From Kappaphycus alvarezii (lineage: Eukaryota > Rhodophyta > Florideophyceae > Gigartinales > Solieriaceae): a stretch of 64,000 nucleotides of DNA. How positions within the stretch are numbered: the first letter of the stretch is position 1; every line of letters begins with the position of its first letter. This document shows positions 1 to 11,473 of this stretch, piece after piece. The stretch covers positions 558,001 to 622,000 of the forward strand of contig NADL03000513.1 of the NCBI GenBank assembly GCA_002205965.3, written 5' to 3'. The notes beneath the pieces were generated by a model. The model was not told the origin of the DNA. It was given only the letters and a program-made list of their open reading frames with translations, and searched no databases. The position numbers and the translations under genes were made by a program.

Positions 1-2782
1 ACTTATGATATTTCATAAAATATTGGGGCCCTTTTCCCACATTCTCTGCGTCAACATCATAGCTAAAAGGTGATTCAAGTTGGCACCTAAGCAAATTTGG
101 CTCCAAGGTTTTATTTTTCACATAATCTTATACATCTTTCTGGAAACTTTTGACGATATTCTGCTTCTCTAATTTTCCTTATCGGGGAAATTTCCGCACA
201 TGGTACAACTTGACAAAATCTGTTCGTCTGGAGAGACAGAGTTGCTAAGACCTTTTCATTCATTTTTTGATCCAATCTTGGCATCCTCGATGACAAATTA
301 CCTTCTACATCCCTTTTTTCGCATTTACATGAATTATTTGGTCTTCGATAAAAACATTTTCGAAGTTCTTTATTTTATCATTTTTGCTTTTTTGTAATAT
401 TCTCATTTTAAGTCCAGATTCGCTTCGTGTCTCCGATATATTTTCTCTTCTGTTCTTTTAGTCTGGAATTTGCTTTCATAATTAATGTAGCGAACCCAAT
501 TAACGCATTGAATATTCAGGTTTGGGTTTTCTAGGCATCTTTTTGCAAATTTTCCAGGATTATGGTGATAGGAGCAGATTTCCGTAGCCCTTGAAATACC
601 AGACTGTTGTTTTTTGAGATCAGAGTGAAGATCCCCAACTGTGACGCTATTAGTCTATTCGATTACCCAATCGGGTTTCTAAGAGTTTGTCCAGTTTTTT
701 AATCGCTTGTCACGGCTTTCAACGCCGTTGAGATGGTAGCTGGCCTTTTTAAATTGTCCCTGGGCTGCGTGAGGACAGCTATATACGATATTCCTTCGTT
801 ACCACATCCAGGTACTAAAATGTCTCCGGATTCTTTAAAAAATACATTTACACTTCAGATCATCAAAATTTTAGGGCCTTTGATAAGGATGAAACGGAGA
901 ACTGTTCATCTTTTATATATTCCTTACGCAGCATTATTTATTTCGCCTGGTCCTTTAACCCATCCTGTCCATAAAATCACACACTTATACCAACGAACCT
1001 GACAAATCACTGAAATTGAGGCAGATCTCAAAATCTGTGCGAATCATCTCATCTGTTTCTACTTCCAAAGCATACTACTTCACAAGAAACTCTTCTACCA
1101 CTGGTAAGGTGCGCTCATTGCTATTAAAGGACCACCTATGAATAAAATTTGCTTTATATTTGATCCTTGTATCAATAAAAAGATGGGCGAAGTTTCACGC
1201 TTCATTCTATTTATCGCTCCTTTGCCGAATTATAACATTAAATTATGTAAAATGACACTTTTCAAAGTCCTTATTCTTACTTTCTGTGAATTATGTAGGC
1301 GCAGCATTAAGATCTATGGTTGCAAAAAGAAATCAAAGTGAACTTGACCTCAATATTTCACAACTCAAATACCTCAACTACAACCCCCCCGTAGAAAACC
1401 AAGTAATATGGATAAATCTGTGAAAATCATATTCTCATAGTAACTATCCCAAGACGCAATTTTTGAAAGCGAAGGCGTTACCGTGGTAAAGTTGTGGAGA
1501 CCGAAGAGAAAGATAGGGACGGGAGATTAAGGGCCTACGAGGTACTGTACAAGGGGCAGTGTGCAACATATTTGCTCATTGACTAACCTAAAGTATACGC
1601 TTTTTATTCCATAAGTTGAATATATACTTGTCAATTATTTCAGTCTTTACTTGGAGTTGTCTCCGAGCTTGCTTGACCCCTCCCATAATTCACGCATTAT
1701 TCCACCTCTAAATACTTCTCGACTAACCATAAAATCTGAAATACACAAACTATATAACATGAAATGTATTACAAAGAATTTCGTGGACGAGGACTAGTAG
1801 TATATAATTTCTTGACAATATCTATATCTACTTCTCTAAATCTCCATCTTCGAGGTTGACACCAAAACATTCCTCCAAAATACCCACACCTCCAATAAAG
1901 CCTCTAAAACTTACCTCGAACAGGTAGCGCTGATATTAAGTTTTCTTAGACTGATCTACATCTTCCGATTATTCTTCATTATTATCAAAGTCCCCCCAAC
2001 ATCACTATCACAATCTCATTCACCCTCCCCGCAAAAGCAATCCCCCACGGTTGTACACCAATATCTCCGTCGATTCCACCGAATTTTCATCTTCCGATCC
2101 CTCTACATGCACTTTCTCTGTCCCTTCTGCCTTCTCCACAAATTGATGACGAACTCAATCCCGAACTCGTTCTCTTCCACCTTCTTGAGATATTTCTTGC
2201 AGCCTGTTTACCAATTGGCAATGAAAACTGGAACGATGATGAAAAGAGGGCTCTGGCCGATTTTTTGACGGTGAAAGACGGGTGGAGGTTTTGTAGGTTG
2301 ATTTAAAAGGAAGGGGGTGTGCGGATGATATGATCTGGTGGTTAATATTAGGGGTTATACTTCAACAACATTACTAAAGAAATTTAAATGGTAGAATATC
2401 TCAGCCAATGTTTACTGCATTGCTCGATGTAAACAATTTGCTCGATATAATTAATTTGCGAGTCGATGCTTCGGATTTTAATTTGCATTAACTCGGGGGA
2501 AACAAAAAGTATGATTCATAAAATATAGGAATGATTATGGAGTACGTAGCAGATCAAGAGGTAAAGGTTTTGTTTTCGAAAAAGGAGGACTACATATTCA
2601 GAAATAAAACAAAAAATGGAGTTTACGATGAATTTGGAATCATAAAGGAAATTACTTTTATGAATTCGCTTTAGAAAGAAAAGGTAGGGTCATCGATTTC
2701 TATAGAAGTATGTCACGGATGGTACTCAGGGTGAAGAAAAAAGATATTTACAAAGAGAAATGGTTCCCAACGACACAGAACA
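1..2782 (-). mobile_element. Ty3/Gypsy remnant A (gag-protease region plus 5' LTR)
   Basis: The window opens inside a decayed Gypsy element on the minus strand. Positions about 1-1,350 match, base by base in many patches, the gag and gag-protease region of the better copy at 45,000-46,300 (for example 1,036-1,090 against 46,200-46,245). The LTR follows at higher coordinates, as expected for a minus-strand element. No long reading frame survives, so it is heavily broken and looks older than the copy at 41-48 kb. Its 3' part lies beyond the window's left edge. Confidence 0.8.
1404..2782 (-). repeat. Long LTR, copy 1 (5' LTR of remnant A)
   Basis: The sequence is diverged but aligns with the LTRs at 7,874-9,360, 46,568-48,057 and 59,324-60,861. 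The gag-proximal edge at about 1,404 is followed by the same short leader seen next to the LTR at 46,568. The segment 2,540-2,700 aligns with 60,640-60,780. The outer edge at 2,782 is inferred from an ending in CA (TGTTCTG.. on the minus strand) and is approximate. It contains relics of the same acidic reading frame as the other LTR copies. Confidence 0.6.
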
Positions 2783-5700
2783 GGAACACAGTGGCTGGAT
2801 TCTGTCCTTAATTCCGCTGGGTACAGGCGTTCTACTAATTGGAGCAAGGCTTCGGATAACTGGGCATCGAATTTGATGGCAACAAGAGAAGCCCCCGGCG
2901 TTTCACGTACCCTAACGAAAATATTTCAATCACTATTGCGAGCTGGTCATGGCGCGCAATTTATGCACGTCGTCGTAGTACTAGAGCTCCAGCAGCAACT
3001 TGGCTAACTTCCCATCTTCTTCTTCCTGTGAAAGGAAAAGTTCCTATATTATAAGGAAGATAGAATGAAACCTGAGTTTTAATAGGACTCCTCCAGAGTT
3101 ATCTCCCTGTAGCGTACAGAAGGCAGTTTGGATGATGTGTTACCCCATCTACAGAGCAAGGGTTCATTTTTGTAACAATGTAAAGCACAGGTAAGTATTT
3201 CCGGAAAATTTAGCTAACCAACTTGCGGAAGGCGGAGATTATGAATTCATTTAACTCGTTTTTCAGGTCTATGCCCAGCATACCATGATATTTATTATTT
3301 CGTTACTCCTGAACGATTCTTTTGATGTCATTTAAAATTATTTCCTTCCAAGACCGGGAAGAGGTTTAAACTCGCAACAGTTGGAGATATTGGGCGTTCT
3401 TTGAAGAGATTCTCTTCATGAGGCATCTTCCTGTCAGTCGACGGAGGGTTTAGCCGACATCAGTCGGCTTTTGAACTCTACTCTAAAAATTATATACTTG
3501 TTTTAACTCAGTAGAACGTAGTATAGAGAGTAAAGGTGTAACTATAGATAGTAGTACTATCCAGAAAATAACTAAGTAAATAAAACGATGACATGGGGCT
3601 CCACGTCAAAAAAATATTGAAGGAAAATAAACTGCTATCCGGTTACACTGAGCTTTTGAATTAATTCAAGACGATGATTTCTCTGTTACACCACTTTGTA
3701 ATAGAGACATTGTTACACCCAGTGCAGACGGTGGCTTTTTTATGCTAACAGAATTGGAAATTCATAGGCCAGAGTGCTATCTCCCCAGCTCGTAGGGAGG
3801 CGGGCGTGTAAAGGAGTATGTCGTCGGAGCGGAATGATATGCCTGGAAGAATTGGTTATTGCATAGTTCAGCCAAATGGTCACCGAACGATTCTAAGTTT
3901 GCGATTAAAAACGTTCACAAGTAAGCAGGAAGGATTCTGTAAGACATAGAGCCTGAATAAGAGAAAAAAACATAACGTCTTTTTCTCATAGAAATACTTT
4001 CGTGTAGAAATTGTGTTTGTCCGAGATATCCTATTGATTCATTTCCTTGTACGTAAAAAATCCAATTTTATTTTTATTCCCTATACAAAGCATATATCTT
4101 TCCCCTCCATATCTCTCTGAAATTTGTTCGAGATCATTTTATTTTTCTTTCAGTAAGAATCTAAATGTTTTCACCCATGATCTTGGATTTTTCTGATGAG
4201 ATTCCCAAATTTTTGTCTATATGACCGCGATTATCGTTAATGCCCAATTCCAACACATTGCCGCTAATTTCACTAATATGGTTAACCTCCCCATCTGTTC
4301 TATTCTCAATAAAACAACCAAATGACTATGCTATATCACCAAACTGGTCTCAATTCATCATACGCTGACATATTTCAATGACTAACATCGTAGGATGAAC
4401 CTATGTCGAAATAATTGAAATGAAGTCAACGGACCAGGCAGGCTAAGGTCGATTAACGGGCTTCGGTGGACCGGGGAGCACAAAGAGAACGAAGAGGAAT
4501 AAATTGGGATCTCACCTCCTTGGTAGTGGAATGGATCAGAAGTGTAGGTCGATAGGTCGGGGATATTTAAAGACTTTGATATATCCAAGGAAGATATCTA
4601 CCATGGTGGGGAAACCGAGGGGATTTGCAGCACTGTTTTGAAGGTTGGGAAAATTTTGATATTTTGTAGTTCTGAATTTGAAATTATTGATTGTGAGGAG
4701 TTCATATATATTTTTATGCTTAAATTATCTTTTCGTTAGTCTATGTCGTAAACAATATTTGTCTTAGTGCATTTTAACGGGTTTAGAAATTTCTGCTGAA
4801 GCTTGAGAATAGCAAAAAAGCTTAATTAGGTTCAGTAAAATGATTCCTTTGGAAAACTAACAGAACGTTTGGAGACAATTTTAACCGTGGACGGAAGTAA
4901 TTGCGAAGTCTAAAGTTACGTTTTGACCCAGGAAGCGTTCCGAGTATGTTTAATCCCTGCAAACAGATGGTGGGCCTTCCATTTGGAACAGACTGGTAGC
5001 CCCATACTCCACCGTTCTCTTCCATCTTTCTGATCTCCCAAAAATATAACACTGTAGCACTCTTGATGCTTGTAAACCCTTCTTTTGATATATTTGATGC
5101 TTTTACTCTCAATCTCGCCGATTTATCCCTATTGGAGGCCTGCACATCGAGAAAATTAGGTTAGTGGGTCCTTAATACCTGATTGGAAGTGACGGAGTGT
5201 GCGAAGAAGAGCGTGTCAGCGAGGCAATGGGGTTAGGCGGGCCGCGTATACGATGAAGAATATCTTCAGCAATATCTCGGCAGTACGATGAGCTCGCTGA
5301 GATATGCTTTCCATATGTCATCCCACAGAAAGATCCTCGCCGAAGCTTCCTGTTGCACTTACCTTTCTTATTTTTGGATAAGTTGTGCAGCTAGGGCCCT
5401 AGCCTTGAGGGGTTGGATACTCAGGAGAAGTGCTGGCAATCAATTAAGAAACAAACTTGCCGGCGAGATGGCCCTTATTGAAGCAGGGAGAAAATGGTGG
5501 TAGCCGTAGAACTTCGATAGAGATAAAAATTGCGGTTTATTGTCTGAGAGGGTAAGTGGCATTGTTGCACTACTAACGGCGCGGAGATTTGGATACCCTA
5601 CAACTATCATTCAAAATACCTCCGCTAAGCATTACCATCGACTAAAAAAGGTCTTGGAGCCTGTATGGGACCCATAAATTGACGTGGGAATCACTTGACT

Positions 5701-5850
5701 GGCAGTTTCCTCGATACTGAGTACAGTCTTAGTGCTCGAAGTAGTTCAGTTGACTATGAAAATTAAACCTTCACTGGGAGAGGAAGTACCCAGAGCGGAG
5801 ATCATGCGGCGTGCATGACGACTACAGCAATTTGTTGATGCAATAATTTT
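2783..5850. other. Unassigned, probably decayed repeat sequence
   Basis: About 3 kb without a gene I can support. Reading frames are short and give no recognisable domain. The part at about 5,160-5,520 is richer in G and C than its surroundings and is the most likely place for an old coding fragment. A 107-codon minus-strand frame at 4,822-5,145 has no recognisable motif. Confidence 0.5.
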
Positions 5851-5855
5851 CTAAA

Positions 5856-6268
5856 TGTTGATATAGACAGATCCAAGAATAAATGGTTCCGAAATGAATA
5901 ATAGATAATTACCTGAATTGGTTCAGATAAAAATATAAATAGAGAACCAATTTCAAGAATAGGTAATCGATGGAGATAGTTCAATGATACGAACGATGTA
6001 AAATATTTCGACCAACCTAGGACTTAGACCAAGGTAAATCTGCTACAAAAGCATCACCTTTAATGATCAATACTCAGGAGACCGCTAGCGCTATATAGCG
6101 CATGGAAAATTTCAATAATTGGGTTGGACATACTTCAGTTTCGGCAACAATTATGACATTACTTTCTTTTCAGGCATTCAGAGGATCATAATTTTGCTAA
6201 CAACTGAAATGCAATGATTATATATACTATATTATAAAATACCAACGGTAGGAAAAAAATATTCCACA
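5856..6268 (-). mobile_element. Solo LTR of a Ty1/Copia element
   Basis: The segment starts with TG and ends with CA. It is flanked by the 5 bp direct repeat CTAAA (5,851-5,855 and 6,269-6,273). Its first 160 bp align with the LTR-like sequence at 38,184-38,350 beside the Copia relic, including the shared stretch GATAGTTCAATG. A lone LTR with a clean target duplication indicates LTR-LTR recombination after insertion. The strand is assigned from the Copia relic at 38-41 kb. Confidence 0.7.
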
Positions 6269-6273
6269 CTAAA

Positions 6274-6896
6274 TACAGGTAAAATAGAGCCGAAGTAAAT
6301 AGATAAAAATATTCCTCTCTGGTTCACAGAAAATACAAAATGTGGACTCGAATTAATTTATTAAACCAGAATTTAGTGTCAATGTAGGAAATAAGGCAGA
6401 GACTGAAATAATATCCCAATTTTCACATAATTACTCTCCCTTTCACCTCTATTTATGATGGATGGTGGCAAAGAAATAAAAATTATCTTGTCACAGATTT
6501 CTTTGCAGAGCGGATAAAATTTCACTATTAGCATCGCAAGCTGGGGCTTACAAATGTGCATGATTAAAGCACGTGTAACCACCAAAAAAAAAAGTCGAAC
6601 TCGGCACCCAGGGAGGGAAGGAAAGTGAACCTTTACAGAAACAAAGAAGGGGGGAAATGTAGTTTATCCACTCATCTGGATTTAGCTCCAGTGACTTACA
6701 TTATTGCGTTGATTCATCATAACAGCCGTTTAACAAAGGACGAAATCCGCAACAATGGTCTTTTTATATGGAACTCGGCGTGTGATTGTGTACCGTGACA
6801 TTTTGCGATAAAATTGCTAAGCTCGTGAAGCACTCAGAGGCCAGAGCTGCTTATTTTTTCGTAAATGTCGATTGCGATGGCGGAGAGATTAATGTC
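6274..6896. other. Unassigned AT-rich spacer
   Basis: No coding or structural feature is supported here. The stretch lies between the solo Copia LTR and a non-LTR 3' fragment. Confidence 0.5.
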
Positions 6897-7055
6897 CTGA
6901 AGGTTTGGGTGTTTTGCTCGTGAAAAATATATCCGATCTATCCCATGGTTTTCCAGACAACCACAATCGACTCAAAAAAGGGTATACCGACACAGTAATG
7001 GGGAAGGAACTATGCTCCCTACGAAGTTACCTTCAGGCCAGCCATCAAGCAGGCC
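6897..7055 (-). mobile_element. Non-LTR 3' end fragment (family 1)
   Basis: This is a 5'-truncated copy of the family 1 non-LTR 3' end. On the plus strand it reads AAGGTTTGGGTGTTTTGC, then CCAGACAACCACAATCGACTC, and continues to GGCCAGCCATCAAGCAGGCC. The same order recurs at 16,405, 19,905, 20,389 and 61,399. The transposon 3' terminus is at the low coordinate, so the element is on the minus strand. Confidence 0.7.
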
Positions 7056-7059
7056 ATGC

Positions 7060-7868
7060 CCGTTTTCAGAGGCCGAAGAATAGTGCACGACTTTCTTTTC
7101 TCCCACCCTGTCGAGAGTGGAGATAACATGGTCAGCGAGGTTGCGGTAGAAGCTGAAGGCGTGTTTAAACGGTGACGTCCAAGTCCTGTGGGGAGGGACC
7201 GAACAGAGGATCGTCGATGACGAGTTCAAGTGCTCATTGCTCATTGGAGCTATTGTGGAGATGAGTGGCAATGACGCGATCACGGGTCACGCACAGGGAG
7301 ATGGCAGGTTTCGTAAAACCTTTGCAGAGAATGTCTTGGAGTCGTAAATAGCGGCAGACGGCTCCTATACAGCTCTTGCATGTGAAAGGTTGGTTTTTGT
7401 GCTCTTCGAGGAGAAGTGGGGGTGTATAGTGGCCAGCGAGACAGGTAGGCAGGGTTAGGAGTCGAAAGATTGGAACATCAAGCCGCGCATCAAGCATCGT
7501 GGGCTAGACCTCTCCAGGAGTATGCAGGTTACTTGACGAGAGAGAAGGGGCGGAAACGGGGCTGATTCGGTGGAAGACTTTACAGGGACTGCGCGGAATC
7601 CGTGATGGCGGAGGTTTCGGCTGTGAAGAGTTGGCAGAGATTCATCACAGGGAAATGGCAAATACATTTCGTTTCGTCATGTTGAAAGGAGCGGTCAGTC
7701 TTAGGGTTGAGACGATGGTGGGAAGTAAGCAATGATTCGATTTGAAGATGAAAGGGCAAGTTGAAGCTGGCGGGGAGCATATCTGAGACTGAAATTTATC
7801 CTTTGGGAAATTTTTGGGTTATTTTAATGTATGGAAGATGTGGTGGGTTGTCAGTGAACTCTCCTAGG
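7060..7868 (-). pseudogene. Unidentified broken coding relic, possibly continuing the frame at 9,366-9,825
   Basis: Overlapping minus-strand frames at 7,580-7,780, 7,455-7,667, 7,234-7,497 and 6,972-7,283 pass from one frame to another. That pattern suggests one former coding region with several frameshifts. I recognise no domain. Two cysteines in a CKSC arrangement occur in the 7,234-7,497 frame. About 35 bp at 7,811-7,845 is a repeat also found at 15,151-15,185 and is probably a separate insertion. The solo LTR at 7,874-9,360 separates this relic from the frame at 9,366-9,825, so both may be halves of one gene. It could equally belong to a transposon. Confidence 0.35.
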
Positions 7869-7873
7869 GTAAC

Positions 7874-9360
7874 TGATAGGGTAAATCGTCGGGAGAAGAG
7901 ATATTCAGAACCAACCACCCCAAGAAGGAGGTGTTGCAAGCGACAAAAGTGCTACCGTGGTATAGTTGAACGAACGAAAAGGAGTGTATAGGGAAGACAG
8001 TTGAATGGGCTACAAGCAAGTATGGAAGGGGCAGGGTCTACCACCTATGCTTAGTGACTAGGGTAAAATAAATGCTTCTTGGGTCTGAAGTTGACTCTCA
8101 ACTTCCTAACTATTTGGGACTGAGCTTGAAGCTGTCTGCCAACTTGCTTGACCTCTCCATGAGGAAGCGGTTTACTCAGCTTATATAGACTTTTGGCTAC
8201 CCTAAAGTCCGAACAAAACTACAGAAGGTACCAGGAAATGCATAAAAATTTGTGGATGACATACTCTAAACAAAGATACTTAAGAAACTAACAATCAATG
8301 AGGTCCTCTTATTTCCCATTCTCTAAATCAGATCCAAACAACTCCTCTAAAATATCCATGCTGTCCAAGCAGTCCCCACAAATATCTGCGAATGGCTCAC
8401 AGCTCTCTATTCCCTCCTGGGAGATATCTAAACTACTAAAGATATCTCCATCCGGTTCCAGCGTCGGCACCACTTGATCCATACTCTCCAGTCCAGGCCC
8501 CACCAGTACAACACTTTCCATGCCCCCATTTCCCTCATCCAACTCGTCCTCGTCCTCGTCATCCTCCTCTCCTCCTCTCATCCTCATCCTCATCCTCATC
8601 CTCCTCTTCATCCTCATCCTCATCCTCATCCTCATCCTCCTCGTTATTAACCTCATAGACCAATCCAGGGGCTACCCACTCCTCAAAGGTCTCCCCAGCT
8701 CCCTCCTCGATGTCCCACTCCTGACCCTCAGGTACCTCCTCGGCCTCATCCTCGACGAAAAGCTTGCGGACGAACTATATTATCTTCTTCTTAGTCTGCC
8801 GTCAGGTAGTCGTCTGCGTCCGTCGGGCCATATACTGCGAGCGCAAGGCCGTTTAAGGGGCGAGAGGGGCGGTTTTTGTGATGGGGGAGGGGCGAAGGTT
8901 GCTCATTTTGGTTGTAAATGATTGTAGACGGAGGATAGAGGGTGTTTTGGGTGTGTGGGGGAGAGGGTGATGAGTAAAATGATCAGGGACGTTTGAAACT
9001 TGGAATAAAGGTTTAAATAGGCTCCCGGGGCAGGTTCTATCGATTAGGAATAGGTAAAAAAATCTGCAAGGGATTTTGTAGTAGTGCATTTGCGCCCTTT
9101 TTCTCAAAAAAACGAATTTGGAGGAGGAGGTAAGCAAAAAGGGAAAAAGAACTTGATTCGGGATCGATTCAGAGGGGTAGATACAGTATAAAAATATCTA
9201 GATAAAATGGAAGTAAATTTGGGGAGGACCGCGGTAATGATAAGCGAGGTTCAGGGAGGACGAGGAAGGACCGGAACTATAAGCAAATTTGGACAAGGAG
9301 AGGTAGTACAGTAAACTATAGGCCTGTAGATGACGGCGACAAAAAAATCTGCGCCTAACA
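7874..9360 (-). mobile_element. Solo Gypsy LTR, copy 2, with target duplication
   Basis: The LTR is 1,487 bp and on the plus strand begins TGATAGGG and ends GCGCCTAACA. It is flanked by identical GTAAC at 7,869-7,873 and 9,361-9,365. It aligns over nearly its whole length, at roughly 90 percent by eye, with the 5' LTR at 46,568-48,057, which adjoins a recognisable gag. It is therefore an LTR and not a free-standing gene. It carries the acidic reading-frame relic described separately. A single LTR between target repeats points to LTR-LTR recombination. Confidence 0.88.
8309..8910 (-). pseudogene. Acidic reading frame inside LTR copy 2
   Basis: The minus strand encodes a relic with a start-like segment resembling MTNLRPS, a mid part rich in Asp and Glu encoded by a GAG/GAT microsatellite (8,540-8,640), and a C-terminal part with GPGLESMDQVVPTLEPDGD and ending in LFGSDLENGK. 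The same C-terminal text is found at 47,008-47,292, and a diverged form at 59,771-59,977. No known domain is recognised. The frame is broken. Its function is unknown; conservation across LTR copies suggests it was once translated. Confidence 0.6.
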
Positions 9361-9365
9361 GTAAC

Positions 9366-9825
9366 CATGGACCACTGTTAGGCAGTGGTCTGTGTTAGAG
9401 AGCGGCGAAAAACGGCGTGAGCTATGAGTTGCAAGGTGAGGGAGGATATCATGGTCAGGAGTCCGAGGTATTCGGAGGAGAAGTTCGTAAGGGAAGATCG
9501 GGTTACTGAGCCGTAGCATCACCATCATAGTCCAAATTTCAGGGTCAGCTTTGGTAGATAGCTTGGCGAAAGGGTGCTCGGAGAAAGGTAGGCAGGAAGG
9601 TTGCGTTCGACAGGACAAATTCCGCGCAAGACAGTGGGAGGGAGGTTCGAAGGTTCCAGGAGCCGAGAGGTACGAATCCCGACGAGAACGATGGAAGGCG
9701 GCGGTTAGGGGTGCTTTTTCATCGGAAAGGTGCCCGTGGAGTTGGAGGGAGTGGAGGGCGGCGGTGAGCTGGAAGGGGGGAGGAATATCCAGCTCGGACG
9801 AGAGGTAAGCATACGAGCGGTACAA
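9366..9825 (-). pseudogene. Unidentified open frame truncated by the solo LTR
   Basis: An open frame of about 155 codons on the minus strand runs straight into the LTR target duplication at 9,361-9,365. It is rich in Pro, Leu, Ser and Arg. Near residues 95-140 it contains PEIWTMMVMLRLSNP and a following PHLATHSSRRFSPL stretch that look like folded protein, but I do not recognise the family. It may be a host gene or part of an older transposon. The interruption by an LTR is directly visible. Confidence 0.4.
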
Positions 9826-10019
9826 GGCATTATGCAGTGAATGTTAGGTGGGCGGGTGCAGATTGGCTCGAACCATAGCGTAAGTGCCGAGGAGCGAACT
9901 GTAGTATGCGATAGGGGAAAGTGGGGCGGTGAGGGTCAGCCTAAGCCCCCCATTTGAAATGGAATGTTATCGGACATCCAAGAGTCGTAGTGAAGTTGTG
10001 TTCGTTTATCTCTGGAGTA

Positions 10020-10300
10020 CAGTCCAAATGTGCGTCGGCCCGTCGGGATTGATATCTATGGCGCCCTGGGCGACGACGGCAAGGGTTTTTTCCGCCTCCT
10101 TGCTTCCTTCGCTGCTTCCCGTTGCGGTTTCCCCTCAACAGGAGCTCCGCGACTTCGTTACCCGTTTTGCGTTTAGTTTCCAAATAATGCAGGCGCTGCA
10201 GATTTCTACCCGCCGCCCGCATCCGTAATTAATTTATGAATACCCTCCGCACGCTTCTGTACGACATTGTACAACCCATAAAGATTTACCACCACCAAAA
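10020..10300 (+). mobile_element. Non-LTR fragment: end of endonuclease-domain protein and 3' UTR
   Basis: The plus strand reads VGIDIYGALGDDGK and continues through a tail that also closes the 50,883-51,656 protein. After it comes the 3' UTR text CCTCCGCACGCTTC..GTACAACCCATAAAG, which recurs at 50,770-50,840 (inverted), 62,760-62,810 (inverted) and partly at 12,086-12,120. This identifies it as the end of the endonuclease-bearing non-LTR family, truncated at its 5' side. Confidence 0.75.
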
Positions 10301-10319
10301 TGTGCAACGTTGCAAAGTA

Positions 10320-10520
10320 CTTAAAATTAAGTTGCAATTGGGTGACTATGCTCTGCGTGTTGCGGTGCGCGAAAAATTACGGATGCTGCACATATTGACC
10401 AGATTGAGTAGCAAAGCTTCCGATACAGGCGAAGGTTCCGTGAAGGGCCTCCAATGCACCTCATAATGTAAGGAAGACATGGTCTGCTATATCCAAGCCG
10501 CTGAGAGTAGGGCATTTTAA
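10320..10520 (-). mobile_element. Non-LTR protein C-terminal tail fragment
   Basis: The minus strand encodes LYRKLCYSIWSICAASV followed by APQHAE. The same tail (LYQKL..AIWSTCAASVIGRSPQHA) appears at 49,799-49,993, 58,155-58,215 and 58,733-58,942. It marks the C-terminus of a second subfamily of the endonuclease-bearing element. Confidence 0.7.
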
Positions 10521-10529
10521 CGTTATCAT

Positions 10530-11470
10530 CATTAGGTCCGAAGTCTCACGTCAATAAAATACATACGAGATGTTATCTGTAATGCTTATTGCATTGATTG
10601 TTTTGGATTTTTTTTAAATATTTGGTGATTCAAGTGTCACGCAAATTAAGCAACCAATGGAAGTGTTGATTGGTTCTGGTCAGAGGATCAACGCGCATAT
10701 TGGTCACGGGTATGACCGCGCTATTCTCCTTACAACTCTTGCGACGCGAACACACCAAATCAAAAGAGTTTACCCAAATGTACGCATGATGGAATGAGTG
10801 GAACCGGACAAAGATTTCAGCGTCTGGGGAGACACGCCGATCACCTCATCCAATTCCACCATTCCATTAATCCCGGTCACTTATCTCGGTCCTAGCAACA
10901 TCCTTTTCCATTCGTGTGCCTCCTCAGGGCGGTCATTGCTGGTAGCGTACGTCCACTCAAGACAAGTAAGGTTGGCACCAAACGGAAGCTCTCACACTAC
11001 ACCCCTTTGGGGTACCATCCGGAAGAAGCGCCCCGCGCCCATAGCCGCTGTACAGCAGCATCCGAGGATTCGAGCGATCAAGCATTTTTAACCCTGTCAT
11101 TACCAGTTCTGTCTCGAGCAAACGTCCAACACAAAGGTCCAAATCAGTCCCAACTACTGGAACAAATAAGCTGCATACGTTATCCCTGATTGCTGTAATG
11201 CGTAATTATTTAGTTATCCCTGTTGCTGTTCGCTATTTGCTTTGATAAAGTGTTAGTGTGTTTCTCAAATTATTATTCACGGTTTCACACCTCCGTACAG
11301 AATGCGACAGTTTGGCATTTTATGCTTGTTGTTGTGTTGTTGTGCGCGGTTGGTGTGGAAATACAGTTTCAGGTGAATCATTTGGAGAGACCATTGCATT
11401 AAAGTTGCATTAAATGCAATGGTTACTGCAGCATAGCTCGAAGGATGCACTTTCACAAGCGTGTTCGGTT
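10530..11470. other. Unassigned; no gene supported
   Basis: Several overlapping short frames (10,798-11,189) have no recognisable domain. The stretch at 10,560-10,800 is AT-rich. Nothing here supports a host gene. Confidence 0.45.
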
Positions 11471-11473
11471 CCA

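Noticed and set aside
8309-8656. A protein of alternating Met and Arg residues
   Set aside because: It is the out-of-frame reading of a GAG/GAT microsatellite. The frame conserved between copies reads the tract as Glu/Asp.
9929-10228. Opposing 99 and 93 codon frames at the 10 kb fragment
   Set aside because: Comparison with the 50.9 kb copy shows the true coding strand is plus and that these frames mix native and shifted parts.
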